Positions 1 to 7,114 of a stretch of DNA of 64,000 bases are shown one piece after another. Numbering within the stretch: position 1 is the first letter of the stretch; the number at the start of each line of letters is the position of its first letter. The stretch is from Flavobacterium panici (lineage in GTDB: Bacteria; Bacteroidota; Bacteroidia; Flavobacteriales; Flavobacteriaceae). The stretch covers positions 105,645-169,644 of the forward strand of contig NZ_CAIJDE010000036.1 in the NCBI RefSeq assembly GCF_903819335.1, written 5' to 3'. The notes below the pieces were generated by a model that worked only from the letters and a program-made list of their open reading frames with translations, made no database searches and was not told the DNA's origin. The position numbers and the translations under genes were made by a program.

Positions 1-338
1 GGATCACGAAATAAGAATGATTTATTTCCCCACGGCATTGTGGTAGGCTTTTGAACGATATTATTTTGAAGATAATTTTCTAATCTAATATAGTCTTGTT
101 CTACATCTTCTGATTTAAATTCTATAATCACACTGCTGTTTTGAGCTGGTTTTGCGACCTCATCACCGCCAAAAAAGACTAAAGTTTTGGTACTTCCAAT
201 AGCTAATGTTGTAGTTGGTGTTTTAACCTCGGCAAAATCTGGAGTATAATGTACGGCGGTTATCCCCGTAACCTGCTCATAAAATTTTACTAGTTCTTCT
301 AAACGGGCAGTAATAATGCGAATTGATACTAAATTCAT
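1..338 (-). CDS. VOC (glyoxalase/dioxygenase fold) family protein, C-terminus cut by window edge
   Basis: The reading frame opens at an ATG whose complement lies at 336-338 and stays open to base 1, giving 112 codons without a stop, so the C-terminus is outside the window. The protein starts MNLVSIRIIT, followed by ARLEELVKFYEQ and later LVFFGG and SVIIEF, the pattern of a beta-alpha-beta-beta-beta VOC module. VOC proteins are small metal-dependent lyases, dioxygenases or resistance proteins; the substrate cannot be told here. It has its own upstream promoter-like element and lies beside redox enzymes and an AraC regulator. Confidence 0.8.
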   Translation of the reverse strand, partial: MNLVSIRIITARLEELVKFYEQVTGITAVHYTPDFAEVKTPTTTLAIGSTKTLVFFGGDEVAKPAQNSSVIIEFKSEDVEQDYIRLENYLQNNIVQKPTTMPWGNKSFLFRD

Positions 339-363
339 ATCTTATTTTTTTAAAGTTATAAGA

Positions 364-398
364 CAAAAGTAATTTCATGTTATGACAGCTGTTTGTCA
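364..398 (-). promoter_or_regulatory. Promoter and candidate operator of the VOC gene
   Basis: On the minus strand TACTTTTG (364-371) matches the Bacteroidetes -7 element TAnnTTTG, 26 nt before the VOC start codon. Just upstream, 383-398 reads TGACAGCTGTTTGTCA, an inverted repeat TGACA-N6-TGTCA containing the perfect palindrome ACAGCTGT. It lies where the spacer and -33 region should be, so a bound protein would probably repress. The protein is unknown; this is inference from position and symmetry. Confidence 0.45.
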
Positions 399-444
399 GT
401 AGACTTGAGTTTTTTTCGTATTTATTCTGAATAAAACAGTAAAT

Positions 445-474
445 AATAAGGATGAATAAAAACTCATCCTTATT
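445..474 (-). terminator. Hairpin downstream of aldo/keto reductase 501-1367
   Basis: Perfect 11-bp arms AATAAGGATGA (445-455) and TCATCCTTATT (464-474) with an 8-nt loop lie between the reductase stop codon and the VOC promoter. The T tract after the stem is weak, so termination strength is uncertain. Confidence 0.5.
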
Positions 475-500
475 GTATAAACTTTATTTATCAAAGAAAA

Positions 501-1367
501 TTAAATGCTTTGTTGATCCGTTAAAGCGTTCAATTCCAGTATATCATTCTGATCAAGTGAAATTTCTTTCGCCCTGATGTTTTCTTCCAAATGATGTAGA
601 TTGGCTGTTCCAGGAATAAGCAGAATATTATCAGCGTGATGAAGCAGCCAGCTTAGTGCAAGCTGTCGCATAGTGACATTTTTACGATCGGCGATTTTTT
701 GCAATTGCTCAGTCAAAGGCGTCATTCCGCCTCCAATAGGAAACCAAGGTATAAAAGCAATGCCCTGAGATTTACAATATTCTAATACAGGTTCCCACTG
801 ACGTTCTAATACACTGTATCGATTTTGTACCGAAACAACTTTGAAATATTTTTGTGCTTCTTTAATTTCATCAACCGATACTTCTGATAAACCAATATGC
901 CTGATTTTTCCCTGTTCCTGTGCTTTAGCCAGAAATTCAAAACTTATTGGAGCAGGAACTTTAGGATCGATTCTATGCAGTTGGTATAGATCAATACGTT
1001 CCAGTTTCAATCTGCGCAGACTTCCGTCAAGTGCATCCTGAAGATGCTGCGGGCTGGCGTCGTTATTTATATCTGCCCACGGGCCAAAACGAACCAATCC
1101 GCCTTTAGTTCCAATAATCAGGTCTTGTTGATACGGGTGCAAAGCCTCGGTTATCAATTCTTCCGAAATGAAAGGGCCATATTGATCGGCAGTATCAATA
1201 AAATTCACTCCTAATTCTACAGCACGTTGGAGTACTTTGATAGAATTTTGTGGATCCTGCGGCATACCAAATAAATCAGGTGAGGTAATACGCATTGCTC
1301 CGTATCCCATTCGATTAATATTCAGGTCGCCGCCCAGCAAAAATGTAGATTTAATAGATGTGTCCAT
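501..1367 (-). CDS. Aldo/keto reductase
   Basis: A 288-residue NAD(P)H-dependent oxidoreductase of the AKR superfamily (TIM barrel, cytosolic), expected to reduce aldehydes or ketones. The catalytic tetrad is visible: Asp58 in FIDTADQYG, Tyr63, Lys88 in IIGTKGG and His131 in YQLHRID. The C-terminal cofactor-binding region contains LLIPGT. The length is usual for the family. It is transcribed away from an AraC regulator 80 bp upstream on the same strand, a common pairing in which the regulator activates the reductase. A TAGCTTTG -7 element lies upstream at 1388-1395 with no clear -33 box, which would fit activator control. Substrate unknown. Confidence 0.93.
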   Translation of the reverse strand: MDTSIKSTFLLGGDLNINRMGYGAMRITSPDLFGMPQDPQNSIKVLQRAVELGVNFIDTADQYGPFISEELITEALHPYQQDLIIGTKGGLVRFGPWADINNDASPQHLQDALDGSLRRLKLERIDLYQLHRIDPKVPAPISFEFLAKAQEQGKIRHIGLSEVSVDEIKEAQKYFKVVSVQNRYSVLERQWEPVLEYCKSQGIAFIPWFPIGGGMTPLTEQLQKIADRKNVTMRQLALSWLLHHADNILLIPGTANLHHLEENIRAKEISLDQNDILELNALTDQQSI

Positions 1368-1387
1368 AATTTGATTTTTTATAGATA

Positions 1388-1395
1388 CAAAGCTA
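1388..1395 (-). promoter_or_regulatory. -7 promoter element of aldo/keto reductase
   Basis: The minus-strand octamer TAGCTTTG matches TAnnTTTG and ends 20 nt before the start codon at 1367. No TTG is seen at the expected distance upstream, so an activator such as the neighbouring AraC protein may be needed. Confidence 0.5.
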
Positions 1396-1447
1396 TTGAG
1401 GTATCTTGAGTTTTAGTAAAGACTTTTCAAAGCATTATTTATACTTT

Positions 1448-2281
1448 TCAAATCTTTTTTCTAAAATCAGAAGGAGTAGTTCCTGCATATTTTTTAAAAA
1501 ACCTCGTAAAGTAACTTTGATATTCAAAACCAAGACCAAAAGTGATTTCGGCTACACTATAATTCGTATAGCTTAGCAGTGACTTAGCTTCAGCAAATAA
1601 AAGTTCGTTGATATGTGCCGTTGTCGATTTACCGGTAGCCTTTCTTACCGCAGTATTGAGATGGTTAACATGTACTGAAAGACAACTGGCAAAATCTGAT
1701 GCAGTTTTCAATTTAATAGTCTGTAGAGGTAAATCAACAGGAAATTGTTTTCGGAGTAAACCAAAAAATGAAGCTACAATTCTCGAAGTGCCTTTATCAG
1801 CTCTGTCCTTCGTATTTCGCATTTTTAAAGCCTCATGAAATATTAAATTGAGATGACTGCGGAAAAGATTGTCTTTGTCATCATACTGAATATCAGAGTC
1901 TGCTCGAATACGCTTAAATAAAACAGATAAAAATTCTAGTTCCTCGTTATCCGGAAAATAAACAGGCGATGACTGTTCATTAAATAATTGGCTGGCTAAT
2001 CCGTTGAGCTGTGCACTGGAATTAATAAACTTGTCATCAAATACACAAAAATATCCTTCTGTTTCGATTTCACGTTCTGGCACCACCCATGAATGAGGTA
2101 CAAGCGGATTAAGCAGTACTAACGCAGGTTTGTCTACTTCTATAGGAGAAAGGTTCCCGTAATACAATTGGCATGGCGGCCAGCCTGTTGTTACCAGACT
2201 AATTTTATAGAAATCCCTGCGATTATAAGATTCCAGTGTACATTTATTTTCTCCAATCGCTGCTACCAGAAACTGACTCAT
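1448..2281 (-). CDS. AraC-family transcriptional regulator
   Basis: A 277-residue protein with an N-terminal cupin-like sensor region (about 1-160) and a C-terminal AraC double helix-turn-helix (about 175-277). The C-terminus contains VAEITFGLGFEYQSYFTRFF followed by GTTPSDFRK, the conserved second helix-turn-helix of the family. It probably controls the adjacent aldo/keto reductase at 501-1367, 80 bp downstream on the same strand. A TAAATTTG -7 element lies at 2311-2318. The inducer cannot be deduced. Confidence 0.92.
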   Translation of the reverse strand: MSQFLVAAIGENKCTLESYNRRDFYKISLVTTGWPPCQLYYGNLSPIEVDKPALVLLNPLVPHSWVVPEREIETEGYFCVFDDKFINSSAQLNGLASQLFNEQSSPVYFPDNEELEFLSVLFKRIRADSDIQYDDKDNLFRSHLNLIFHEALKMRNTKDRADKGTSRIVASFFGLLRKQFPVDLPLQTIKLKTASDFASCLSVHVNHLNTAVRKATGKSTTAHINELLFAEAKSLLSYTNYSVAEITFGLGFEYQSYFTRFFKKYAGTTPSDFRKKI

Positions 2282-2310
2282 ATTTTATTTAGATATATCT
2301 TAATCATTTA

Positions 2311-2318
2311 CAAATTTA
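2311..2318 (-). promoter_or_regulatory. -7 promoter element of AraC gene
   Basis: Minus-strand TAAATTTG, a full match to TAnnTTTG, 29 nt upstream of the start codon at 2281. Confidence 0.55.
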
Positions 2319-2362
2319 TACAATTCAATTATAATGAATAAGTTCTATGCCAAATTTTTAGA

Positions 2363-3331
2363 TTAGTAATTCTTACTTCTCACGCTTGCCAGTAGATCAT
2401 GCGGATATCCCAAAGTAATAGCACTCAGTTTGTCTAATTGTTGAATATGTTCGGTTGTTAATTCTATAGAAGAAGCTTTAAGTCCATCATTAAAATGCTC
2501 AATGGTACGCGCGCCTAATATTGGAAAAGCGCTTTTAGATTTTACCCAGGCAAAAGCCACTTGTCCGGGTGTCGAATCAATTTCTTCGGCAATAATAAAA
2601 AGTTGATCCAGTATTGCTTTTGATTTTTCATCTTCGTGGTAATCAGAAGTGCCAAGAGTTATTCGCCCTGTTTCTCCTTTTCTGTATTTTCCCGTTAATG
2701 TTCCGCCTGCTAAAGGTGAATACATCATAGTTCCTAAGCCAAATTGCTCTGCCATTGGTATAAATTCACGATCTGCAGTACGCTGTAATAGATTATATTC
2801 GATTTGTACAGCAGTCAGTTTGGTTGAAGCAGCTATTGCAGAAACCTTCCATGCAGGAAAATTAGTTAAACCAGTATAAAGCACTTTTCCGCTTTTTACC
2901 AAATCTTCTAAACCTCTAATAATTTCGTCAAGCGGAGTAACGCCATCATCAAAATGCGGCATATAAATATCGATATAATCTGTTTTTAAGCGTTTCAGAC
3001 TAGATTCTACAGCTTGTTTCATTGCTTTGCGATGATTTCCAAAATTGCTGATTTTAGGCGCAGCTTCATTACTTTGTGTGTATTTTGTACAAATGATAAA
3101 ATTGCTGCGCTGGTGTTCTATAAATTTCCCAATCAGTTCTTCCGATTCTCCAAGTTGGTATCGGTCAGAAGTATCTATAAAATTCCCGCCCGCATCTACA
3201 TAAGCCGTTAATATTTTATGAACTTCTTCGGGATTTGTTCCGTGTCCTTTACGTGTTCCAAAACTCGCTGCGCCCAATATAATTTCGCTGGAATATAATC
3301 CCGTTCCTGTGCCGAATAATTTATATTTCAT
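2363..3331 (-). CDS. Aldo/keto reductase
   Basis: The start is placed at the ATG encoding MKYKLFGTGT because the upstream in-frame extension runs through promoter and operator DNA. The protein then has 322 residues. The AKR catalytic residues are present: Asp53 and Tyr58 in FIDTSDRYQ, Lys83 in CTKYTQ and His126 in YMPHFDD. It resembles the longer AKRs related to potassium-channel beta subunits (YajO/YhdN-like), which reduce small carbonyls with NADPH. It is divergent from an HxlR-type regulator at 3451, and a palindrome at 3381-3400 sits in the shared promoter region, so regulation by that protein is likely. Confidence 0.92.
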   Translation of the reverse strand: MKYKLFGTGTGLYSSEIILGAASFGTRKGHGTNPEEVHKILTAYVDAGGNFIDTSDRYQLGESEELIGKFIEHQRSNFIICTKYTQSNEAAPKISNFGNHRKAMKQAVESSLKRLKTDYIDIYMPHFDDGVTPLDEIIRGLEDLVKSGKVLYTGLTNFPAWKVSAIAASTKLTAVQIEYNLLQRTADREFIPMAEQFGLGTMMYSPLAGGTLTGKYRKGETGRITLGTSDYHEDEKSKAILDQLFIIAEEIDSTPGQVAFAWVKSKSAFPILGARTIEHFNDGLKASSIELTTEHIQQLDKLSAITLGYPHDLLASVRSKNY

Positions 3332-3348
3332 GATTTTTTTATTTTTTG

Positions 3349-3431
3349 TAAAATTACAGACTGCTTTTAGATCAGTCAAGTACGGCTAAATTCAGCCGTA
3401 TAAGATTTATCATTTTTATATTTTACCTTTG
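3349..3431. promoter_or_regulatory. Divergent promoter region with 20-bp palindromic operator
   Basis: Minus strand: TAATTTTA (3349-3356), one base off TAnnTTTG, with TTG at 3377-3379 and a 20-nt spacer, drives the aldo/keto reductase. Plus strand: TACCTTTG (3424-3431) lies 19 nt before the HxlR start. Between them 3381-3400 is an inverted repeat with perfect 7-bp arms TACGGCT and AGCCGTA around a 6-nt centre, touching the reductase -33 box. HxlR/DUF24 proteins are known to bind such inverted repeats as dimers; binding here is inferred. Confidence 0.6.
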
Positions 3432-3450
3432 ATGCCCAATTCGATTCATT

Positions 3451-3798
3451 ATGTACAAAAAGAAGATTCCGGTAAATTTAGACTGCGGACTGCATTTGTT
3501 TATGGAGGTAATTCAGGGCAAGTGGAAAATCGCTTTAATCTGGTGTATTCATTCGGGTATAAAACGTCCCGGAGAACTCCAGCGCAAAATATCAAAAGCA
3601 TCCAGAAGACTTCTTGATAACCAGTTAAGCGAACTTGTTAATCATGGTATTTTAACCAAAATTACATATGAAGAACGTCCTTTAAAGGTCGAATATGAGC
3701 TGACTTCTTTAGGGAAATCACTCATACCCGCAATTGAATACACAGCGCAGTGGGGCGAAGACCATCGTGAAGAATTAGAAAAATTAATTCAATCATAA
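3451..3798 (+). CDS. HxlR/DUF24-family winged-helix regulator
   Basis: A 115-residue MarR-like winged-helix protein. IQGKWKIALIWCI, then RPGELQRKI, SRRLLDNQLSEL and the wing region VEYELTSLGKSL are typical of HxlR. Cys12 in NLDCGLHLF lies at the position where redox-sensing members such as YodB, HypR and QorR carry their reactive cysteine, so thiol or electrophile sensing is plausible. It is divergent from the aldo/keto reductase, with a palindrome between them. An overlapping frame starting at 3429 is a shadow. Confidence 0.92.
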   Translation: MYKKKIPVNLDCGLHLFMEVIQGKWKIALIWCIHSGIKRPGELQRKISKASRRLLDNQLSELVNHGILTKITYEERPLKVEYELTSLGKSLIPAIEYTAQWGEDHREELEKLIQS

Positions 3799-3822
3799 TA
3801 ATACAAATCAAAAAGAGTTTGT

Positions 3823-3844
3823 AACTGATATTTAAATATTAGTT
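3823..3844. promoter_or_regulatory. 22-bp near-perfect palindrome upstream of AraC gene
   Basis: Arms AACTGATATTT and AAATATTAGTT form a 22-bp palindrome with one mismatched pair, 21 nt before the start codon at 3866. It could be an autoregulatory operator or a leader hairpin. It does not resemble the 26-bp sites found at the three downstream promoters. Confidence 0.4.
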
Positions 3845-3865
3845 TAAAGAAGAAAATAAAAAGTT

Positions 3866-4723
3866 ATGATAAACGACTATAAAAAACACGATCTATACGG
3901 CAAAACACTAATTCAAAAAATTGAATTAACGCCGCCGTTTAATTTTGATTTTCCGGTTACAGAACAGGCTTGTTTTTTATATGTAAAAGATGGAGATGTT
4001 GAATATCAAATCGATGAGGAACAGATTCACGTTGCCACAAATTATTCGTTATTATTGAATTGTATAAATTCCGGGAAACAAATACACAATTCAAAATCAA
4101 ACAGTAATTGTGAAATTGTAATTGTTACGTTTTATCCGGAGATATTAAAAAAAATATACGACAGAGAACTTCCGTTATTGCTTCAAAAACCTAAGAATGT
4201 AATATCAAATAAATCAAGTGAAAAAATAAACAACGATTTTCTAATTCAGAAGTACATTGAAGGATTATTGTTTTATTTTGAAAATCCTTCTTTGATCAAC
4301 GAAGATATTTTGGTGTTGAAAGTAAAGGAGATTATACTTTTGCTTTCTCAAACACAAAATTCAGAATCCATACAACTGATATTATCACAGCTTTTTTCTC
4401 CTACAACTTATACTTTTAAACAAATTATAGAAGCAAATTTATTTTCGCAATTAACAATTGAAGAACTGGCGCAGCAAAACAATTTAAGTGTTTCATCATT
4501 CAAACGAGAATTTGCAAAAATATTCCATGATACACCTGCTAATTATATCAAAGCTAAAAAACTGGAAAAAGCTGCCGAATTACTGCAAGTTTCAGATCAG
4601 CGTATTACTGAAATAGCTTTTGACTGCGGTTTTAATGATCTGGCAAATTTCACCAAAAGTTTCACCAGTAAATACAATGTGAGCCCAACAAATTACCGCC
4701 AGAAACTGAATAACAAAGAGTAA
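3866..4723 (+). CDS. AraC-family regulator heading the oxidative-stress island
   Basis: A 285-residue protein with an N-terminal sensor region (about 1-175) and a C-terminal AraC DNA-binding domain (about 185-283). The first helix-turn-helix contains LTIEELAQQNNLSVSSFKRE; the second contains RITEIAFDCGFNDLANFTKS followed by YNVSPTNYR. It is the only regulator beside the genes at 4887-11371. Three promoters there (4799, 6482, 7024) share one 26-bp sequence placed identically before weak -7 elements, as expected of an activator. Assigning these sites to this protein is inference. Candidate signals are peroxide, hypochlorous acid or another thiol oxidant. Confidence 0.93.
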   Translation: MINDYKKHDLYGKTLIQKIELTPPFNFDFPVTEQACFLYVKDGDVEYQIDEEQIHVATNYSLLLNCINSGKQIHNSKSNSNCEIVIVTFYPEILKKIYDRELPLLLQKPKNVISNKSSEKINNDFLIQKYIEGLLFYFENPSLINEDILVLKVKEIILLLSQTQNSESIQLILSQLFSPTTYTFKQIIEANLFSQLTIEELAQQNNLSVSSFKREFAKIFHDTPANYIKAKKLEKAAELLQVSDQRITEIAFDCGFNDLANFTKSFTSKYNVSPTNYRQKLNNKE

Positions 4724-4750
4724 TTGTAAAAACTCATTTTTACACTATTT

Positions 4751-4785
4751 AAGCATCTTTCATTTATTTGAAGGATGCTTTTTTT
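4751..4785 (+). terminator. Rho-independent terminator after AraC gene
   Basis: The stem pairs AAGCATC (4751-4757) with GATGCTT (4774-4780), with further inner pairing of TCA with TGA, and is followed by a T run to 4785. Confidence 0.75.
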
Positions 4786-4798
4786 GTGAACCAAATTG

Positions 4799-4852
4799 CC
4801 AAATAGTTGGACTAATTGACAAAACCATTCTCCTTGATCTATCGGAAGTTTG
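4799..4852 (+). promoter_or_regulatory. Regulon site A and its promoter (upstream of 4887)
   Basis: The 26-bp site at 4799-4824 begins CCAAATAGTTG and ends with GACAAAA. It is identical at 23 of 26 positions to site B (6482). A degenerate -7 element GAAGTTTG follows at 4845-4852, with exactly 20 nt between site and element, the same spacing as at the other two sites. Weak core plus fixed upstream box suggests an activator-dependent promoter. Confidence 0.7.
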
Positions 4853-4886
4853 CTGTGTATTTTCAAACAAATTTAAATCATAAAAA

Positions 4887-5381
4887 ATGGGATTATCAAG
4901 CTTAGGAATTTTTCACACAATTATAGGTGTTGCCGCAATCGTAGCAGCAGTAATAGATTTTATCAAATATGGTAAAATCAATTTGAACACATTATCCGGT
5001 AAAATATATTTTTACGGAACAGTCGTAACCTCACTAACCTCGTTAGGAATCTCCAAACATGGCGGATTTAATCCGGGTCATGTCTTTGCTATTTTTATTA
5101 TCGTTCTGGTATTAGCAGCCTATTTCCTGAATTCAAAAAGAAAAAACAGCGGAAGAGCTCGATATTTTGAAAATTTCTGGCTGTCTTTTAGTTTTTTTCT
5201 GTCACTTGTTCCAACTGTTAATGAAACTTTTACCAGAGTTCCGCTAGGACATCCGCTGGCTAAGGATATTAAAGATCCTGTAATTGGGAACACACTTCTT
5301 GTTTTATTACTGCTCTTTATTGCCGGTTCAATATTCCAGTTTAGAAAACAGAAGTTTATCAATAAAACAACAGGACTTTAA
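4887..5381 (+). CDS. Small integral membrane protein, unknown function
   Basis: A 164-residue protein with about four hydrophobic segments, near residues 5-25, 40-52, 65-82 and 132-150, and short loops. I do not recognise the family with confidence. Conserved-looking loop motifs are SKHGGFNPGH and GHPLAKDIKDPV. It is the first gene of a two-gene unit with the outer-membrane protein at 5415 (33 nt gap) and is preceded by regulon site A, so it is probably induced with the OsmC and peroxiredoxin genes. The context suggests a membrane role in redox stress; no reaction can be assigned. Confidence 0.8.
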   Translation: MGLSSLGIFHTIIGVAAIVAAVIDFIKYGKINLNTLSGKIYFYGTVVTSLTSLGISKHGGFNPGHVFAIFIIVLVLAAYFLNSKRKNSGRARYFENFWLSFSFFLSLVPTVNETFTRVPLGHPLAKDIKDPVIGNTLLVLLLLFIAGSIFQFRKQKFINKTTGL

Positions 5382-5414
5382 ATCAGGAAACATACTATTT
5401 TAAATAACAAAGCC

Positions 5415-6413
5415 ATGAAAATAAAAGCCTTTTTCATTTATATCTTACTTTTCTCGTGCGCATTGCAAGCGCAAAACATGGTCAGTATATCATCTGTACA
5501 TCCTGCAGCAGACACCACAAGTGCAGGAAAAAGAGAACTCGCAATTCGATATCCGGCTTTAAGACAGTTTGGTGTTTCGGCGAGTAGTTTTGGTTACAGT
5601 GATTTTGATTCAAAACTCGATGATCAAGATTTTGCAAATGGAAAAATAAAGACCGAACGTATCACTACTTTTTTCAATTCTCCGGCAATTCAATGGAGTG
5701 GTAATTCTCTTTCGGCAACGGTATTTTATACTTATACCGCCATCGAACTTAAAGATATAACCAATTTTACTGATTCTCAATTAATTCCTTTAACATCAGA
5801 TAGAAATACGATAGATGTTGCGGTAAATTATTCCAGATCTGACCGTATTTTTAATCATCCCATTATATATTCATTGGTTGCCAGAGGTATTTCTGATAAT
5901 CTAAATTCTGTGAAACGTTTTAATTTTAATGGAAGTTTTACTTTACCAATAAAGAAAACAGAGAATTCTTCATTTTCTGTTGGACTTTTGGTGCTGATCG
6001 ATCCTTCTTCGCCAATTCCGGTAGAACCAATCATAAATTATTATCATAAATTCCTTTCGTCAGGATTGGAACTTATTGTAGATATTCCAACAGGAATTAA
6101 TCTTAAAAAAGAAGTGGCAAGAAATGCATGGGTTATTCTCGGTTCCAACCAAAGTTCGTTCAGTACTTTTTACAACCGACGAGATAATCTGCTCGATGGT
6201 AAAGTAAGTTACAATACAATTGAGCTAAAAAGCGGTGCAGCATTTGAATATCTTTTTGCCAAAAATATCATGTTAAGCGTGGGAGGCGGTATCAACAATT
6301 ATTTCTCTTCCAGATTATTTAAAGATGGAGAACATTACAGCAATGCTTCTTTTACAAGTGATAATACAAGTGCAGGTTATGTAAATGCAGGTATTTCTTT
6401 ATTGTCCTTTTAA
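5415..6413 (+). CDS. Outer-membrane beta-barrel protein (DUF6268-like)
   Basis: A 332-residue protein with an N-terminal signal peptide ending near CALQAQ. The rest alternates hydrophobic and polar residues in short strands and ends GYVNAGISLLSF, a terminal aromatic typical of outer-membrane barrels. Residues around ELAIRYPALRQFGVS and the overall layout resemble DUF6268 barrels of Bacteroidetes; that family name is tentative. It shares a transcription unit with the membrane protein at 4887 and ends at a strong terminator (6436-6470). A transport or envelope-repair role in oxidative stress would be inference. Confidence 0.75.
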   Translation: MKIKAFFIYILLFSCALQAQNMVSISSVHPAADTTSAGKRELAIRYPALRQFGVSASSFGYSDFDSKLDDQDFANGKIKTERITTFFNSPAIQWSGNSLSATVFYTYTAIELKDITNFTDSQLIPLTSDRNTIDVAVNYSRSDRIFNHPIIYSLVARGISDNLNSVKRFNFNGSFTLPIKKTENSSFSVGLLVLIDPSSPIPVEPIINYYHKFLSSGLELIVDIPTGINLKKEVARNAWVILGSNQSSFSTFYNRRDNLLDGKVSYNTIELKSGAAFEYLFAKNIMLSVGGGINNYFSSRLFKDGEHYSNASFTSDNTSAGYVNAGISLLSF

Positions 6414-6435
6414 CAAACAAAATAGCTTATAACAA

Positions 6436-6470
6436 AAGCCCTAAACTGAAAAGATTTAGGGCTTTTTTTT
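6436..6470 (+). terminator. Rho-independent terminator after 5415-6413
   Basis: Stem AAGCCCTAAA (6436-6445) pairs with TTTAGGGCTT (6455-6464), followed by continuous T to 6470. Confidence 0.85.
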
Positions 6471-6481
6471 GGACTAAATCG

Positions 6482-6552
6482 CCAAATAATTGGGCTTATT
6501 GACAAAATCCTTCTCTTAAGTATAACGCAATTTTGTAGTGTCAATAATGACA
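6482..6552 (+). promoter_or_regulatory. Regulon site B and its promoter (upstream of OsmC gene)
   Basis: The 26-bp site at 6482-6507 begins CCAAATAATTG and ends TTGACAAAA. A degenerate -7 element CAATTTTG follows at 6528-6535, 20 nt after the site. Downstream GTCAATAATGACA (6540-6552) is identical to 7082-7094 in the peroxiredoxin promoter, so it is probably leader DNA, not coding. This supports the OsmC start at 6577. Confidence 0.72.
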
Positions 6553-6576
6553 ATCAAATTAAACAATAATAAAGTA

Positions 6577-6993
6577 ATGAAACGTACAGCAAAAGCACAA
6601 TGGACAGGAAGTGCAAAAGAAGGAAAAGGAGAATTAACAACTCAAAGCGGAATTTTAAATCAAACAAACTACAGTTTTAAAACTCGTTTTACAGGAGAAG
6701 AAAAAGGCACAAATCCCGAAGAATTATTAGCGGCGGCACACGCAGGCTGTTTTACAATGGCAGTAAGTTTTGCCTTGACAGAAAAAGGTTTGACTCCAAC
6801 ATTATTAAATACTGAGGCGACTTTAACAATGGAAGGTTTTGCTATTTCAGGAATTCATCTTTCGATTACAGGAAGTGTACCGGGAATTAATGAAGAAGAA
6901 TTTACAGCCGTAACAAAAGCAGCAGAACAGAATTGTTTAATATCAAAAGCTTTAAGTGTTCAGATTACTTCTGATGCGCAGCTTTTCGCTTAA
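6577..6993 (+). CDS. OsmC family peroxiredoxin
   Basis: A 138-residue protein if started at the ATG encoding MKRTAKAQWTG, which aligns with the usual OsmC N-terminus (family about 140 residues). Frames opening earlier at 6538 or 6547 would translate promoter DNA shared with the peroxiredoxin gene. Cys58 in AAAHAGCFTM and Cys120 in AEQNCLIS are the peroxidatic and resolving cysteines of OsmC/Ohr enzymes, which reduce organic hydroperoxides. It has no signal peptide, so it acts in the cytosol. It is monocistronic and carries regulon site B. LNQTNYSF matches the OsmC subfamily rather than Ohr. Confidence 0.93.
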   Translation: MKRTAKAQWTGSAKEGKGELTTQSGILNQTNYSFKTRFTGEEKGTNPEELLAAAHAGCFTMAVSFALTEKGLTPTLLNTEATLTMEGFAISGIHLSITGSVPGINEEEFTAVTKAAEQNCLISKALSVQITSDAQLFA

Positions 6994-7023
6994 ATAAAAT
7001 AATTTTTAAGCTGAACTAAATTA

Positions 7024-7094
7024 CCAAATAATTGACCTTAATCGCAAAAGCATACTCTTTTTTGTATTGCAATTTTACAAGGTCAATAATGACA
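7024..7094 (+). promoter_or_regulatory. Regulon site C and its promoter (upstream of peroxiredoxin gene)
   Basis: The 26-bp site at 7024-7049 begins CCAAATAATTG and ends CGCAAAA; 21 of 26 bases equal site B. The -7-like CAATTTTA is at 7070-7077, again 20 nt after the site, and GTCAATAATGACA at 7082-7094 duplicates the OsmC leader. Translation starts at 7115. Confidence 0.72.
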
Positions 7095-7114
7095 CAACTT
7101 AAAATTTAAAAATC

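Noticed and set aside
6538..6576. GTG or upstream ATG start for the OsmC gene
   Set aside because: This stretch is identical in part (GTCAATAATGACA) to the untranslated leader of the peroxiredoxin gene and lies before the family's conserved N-terminus.
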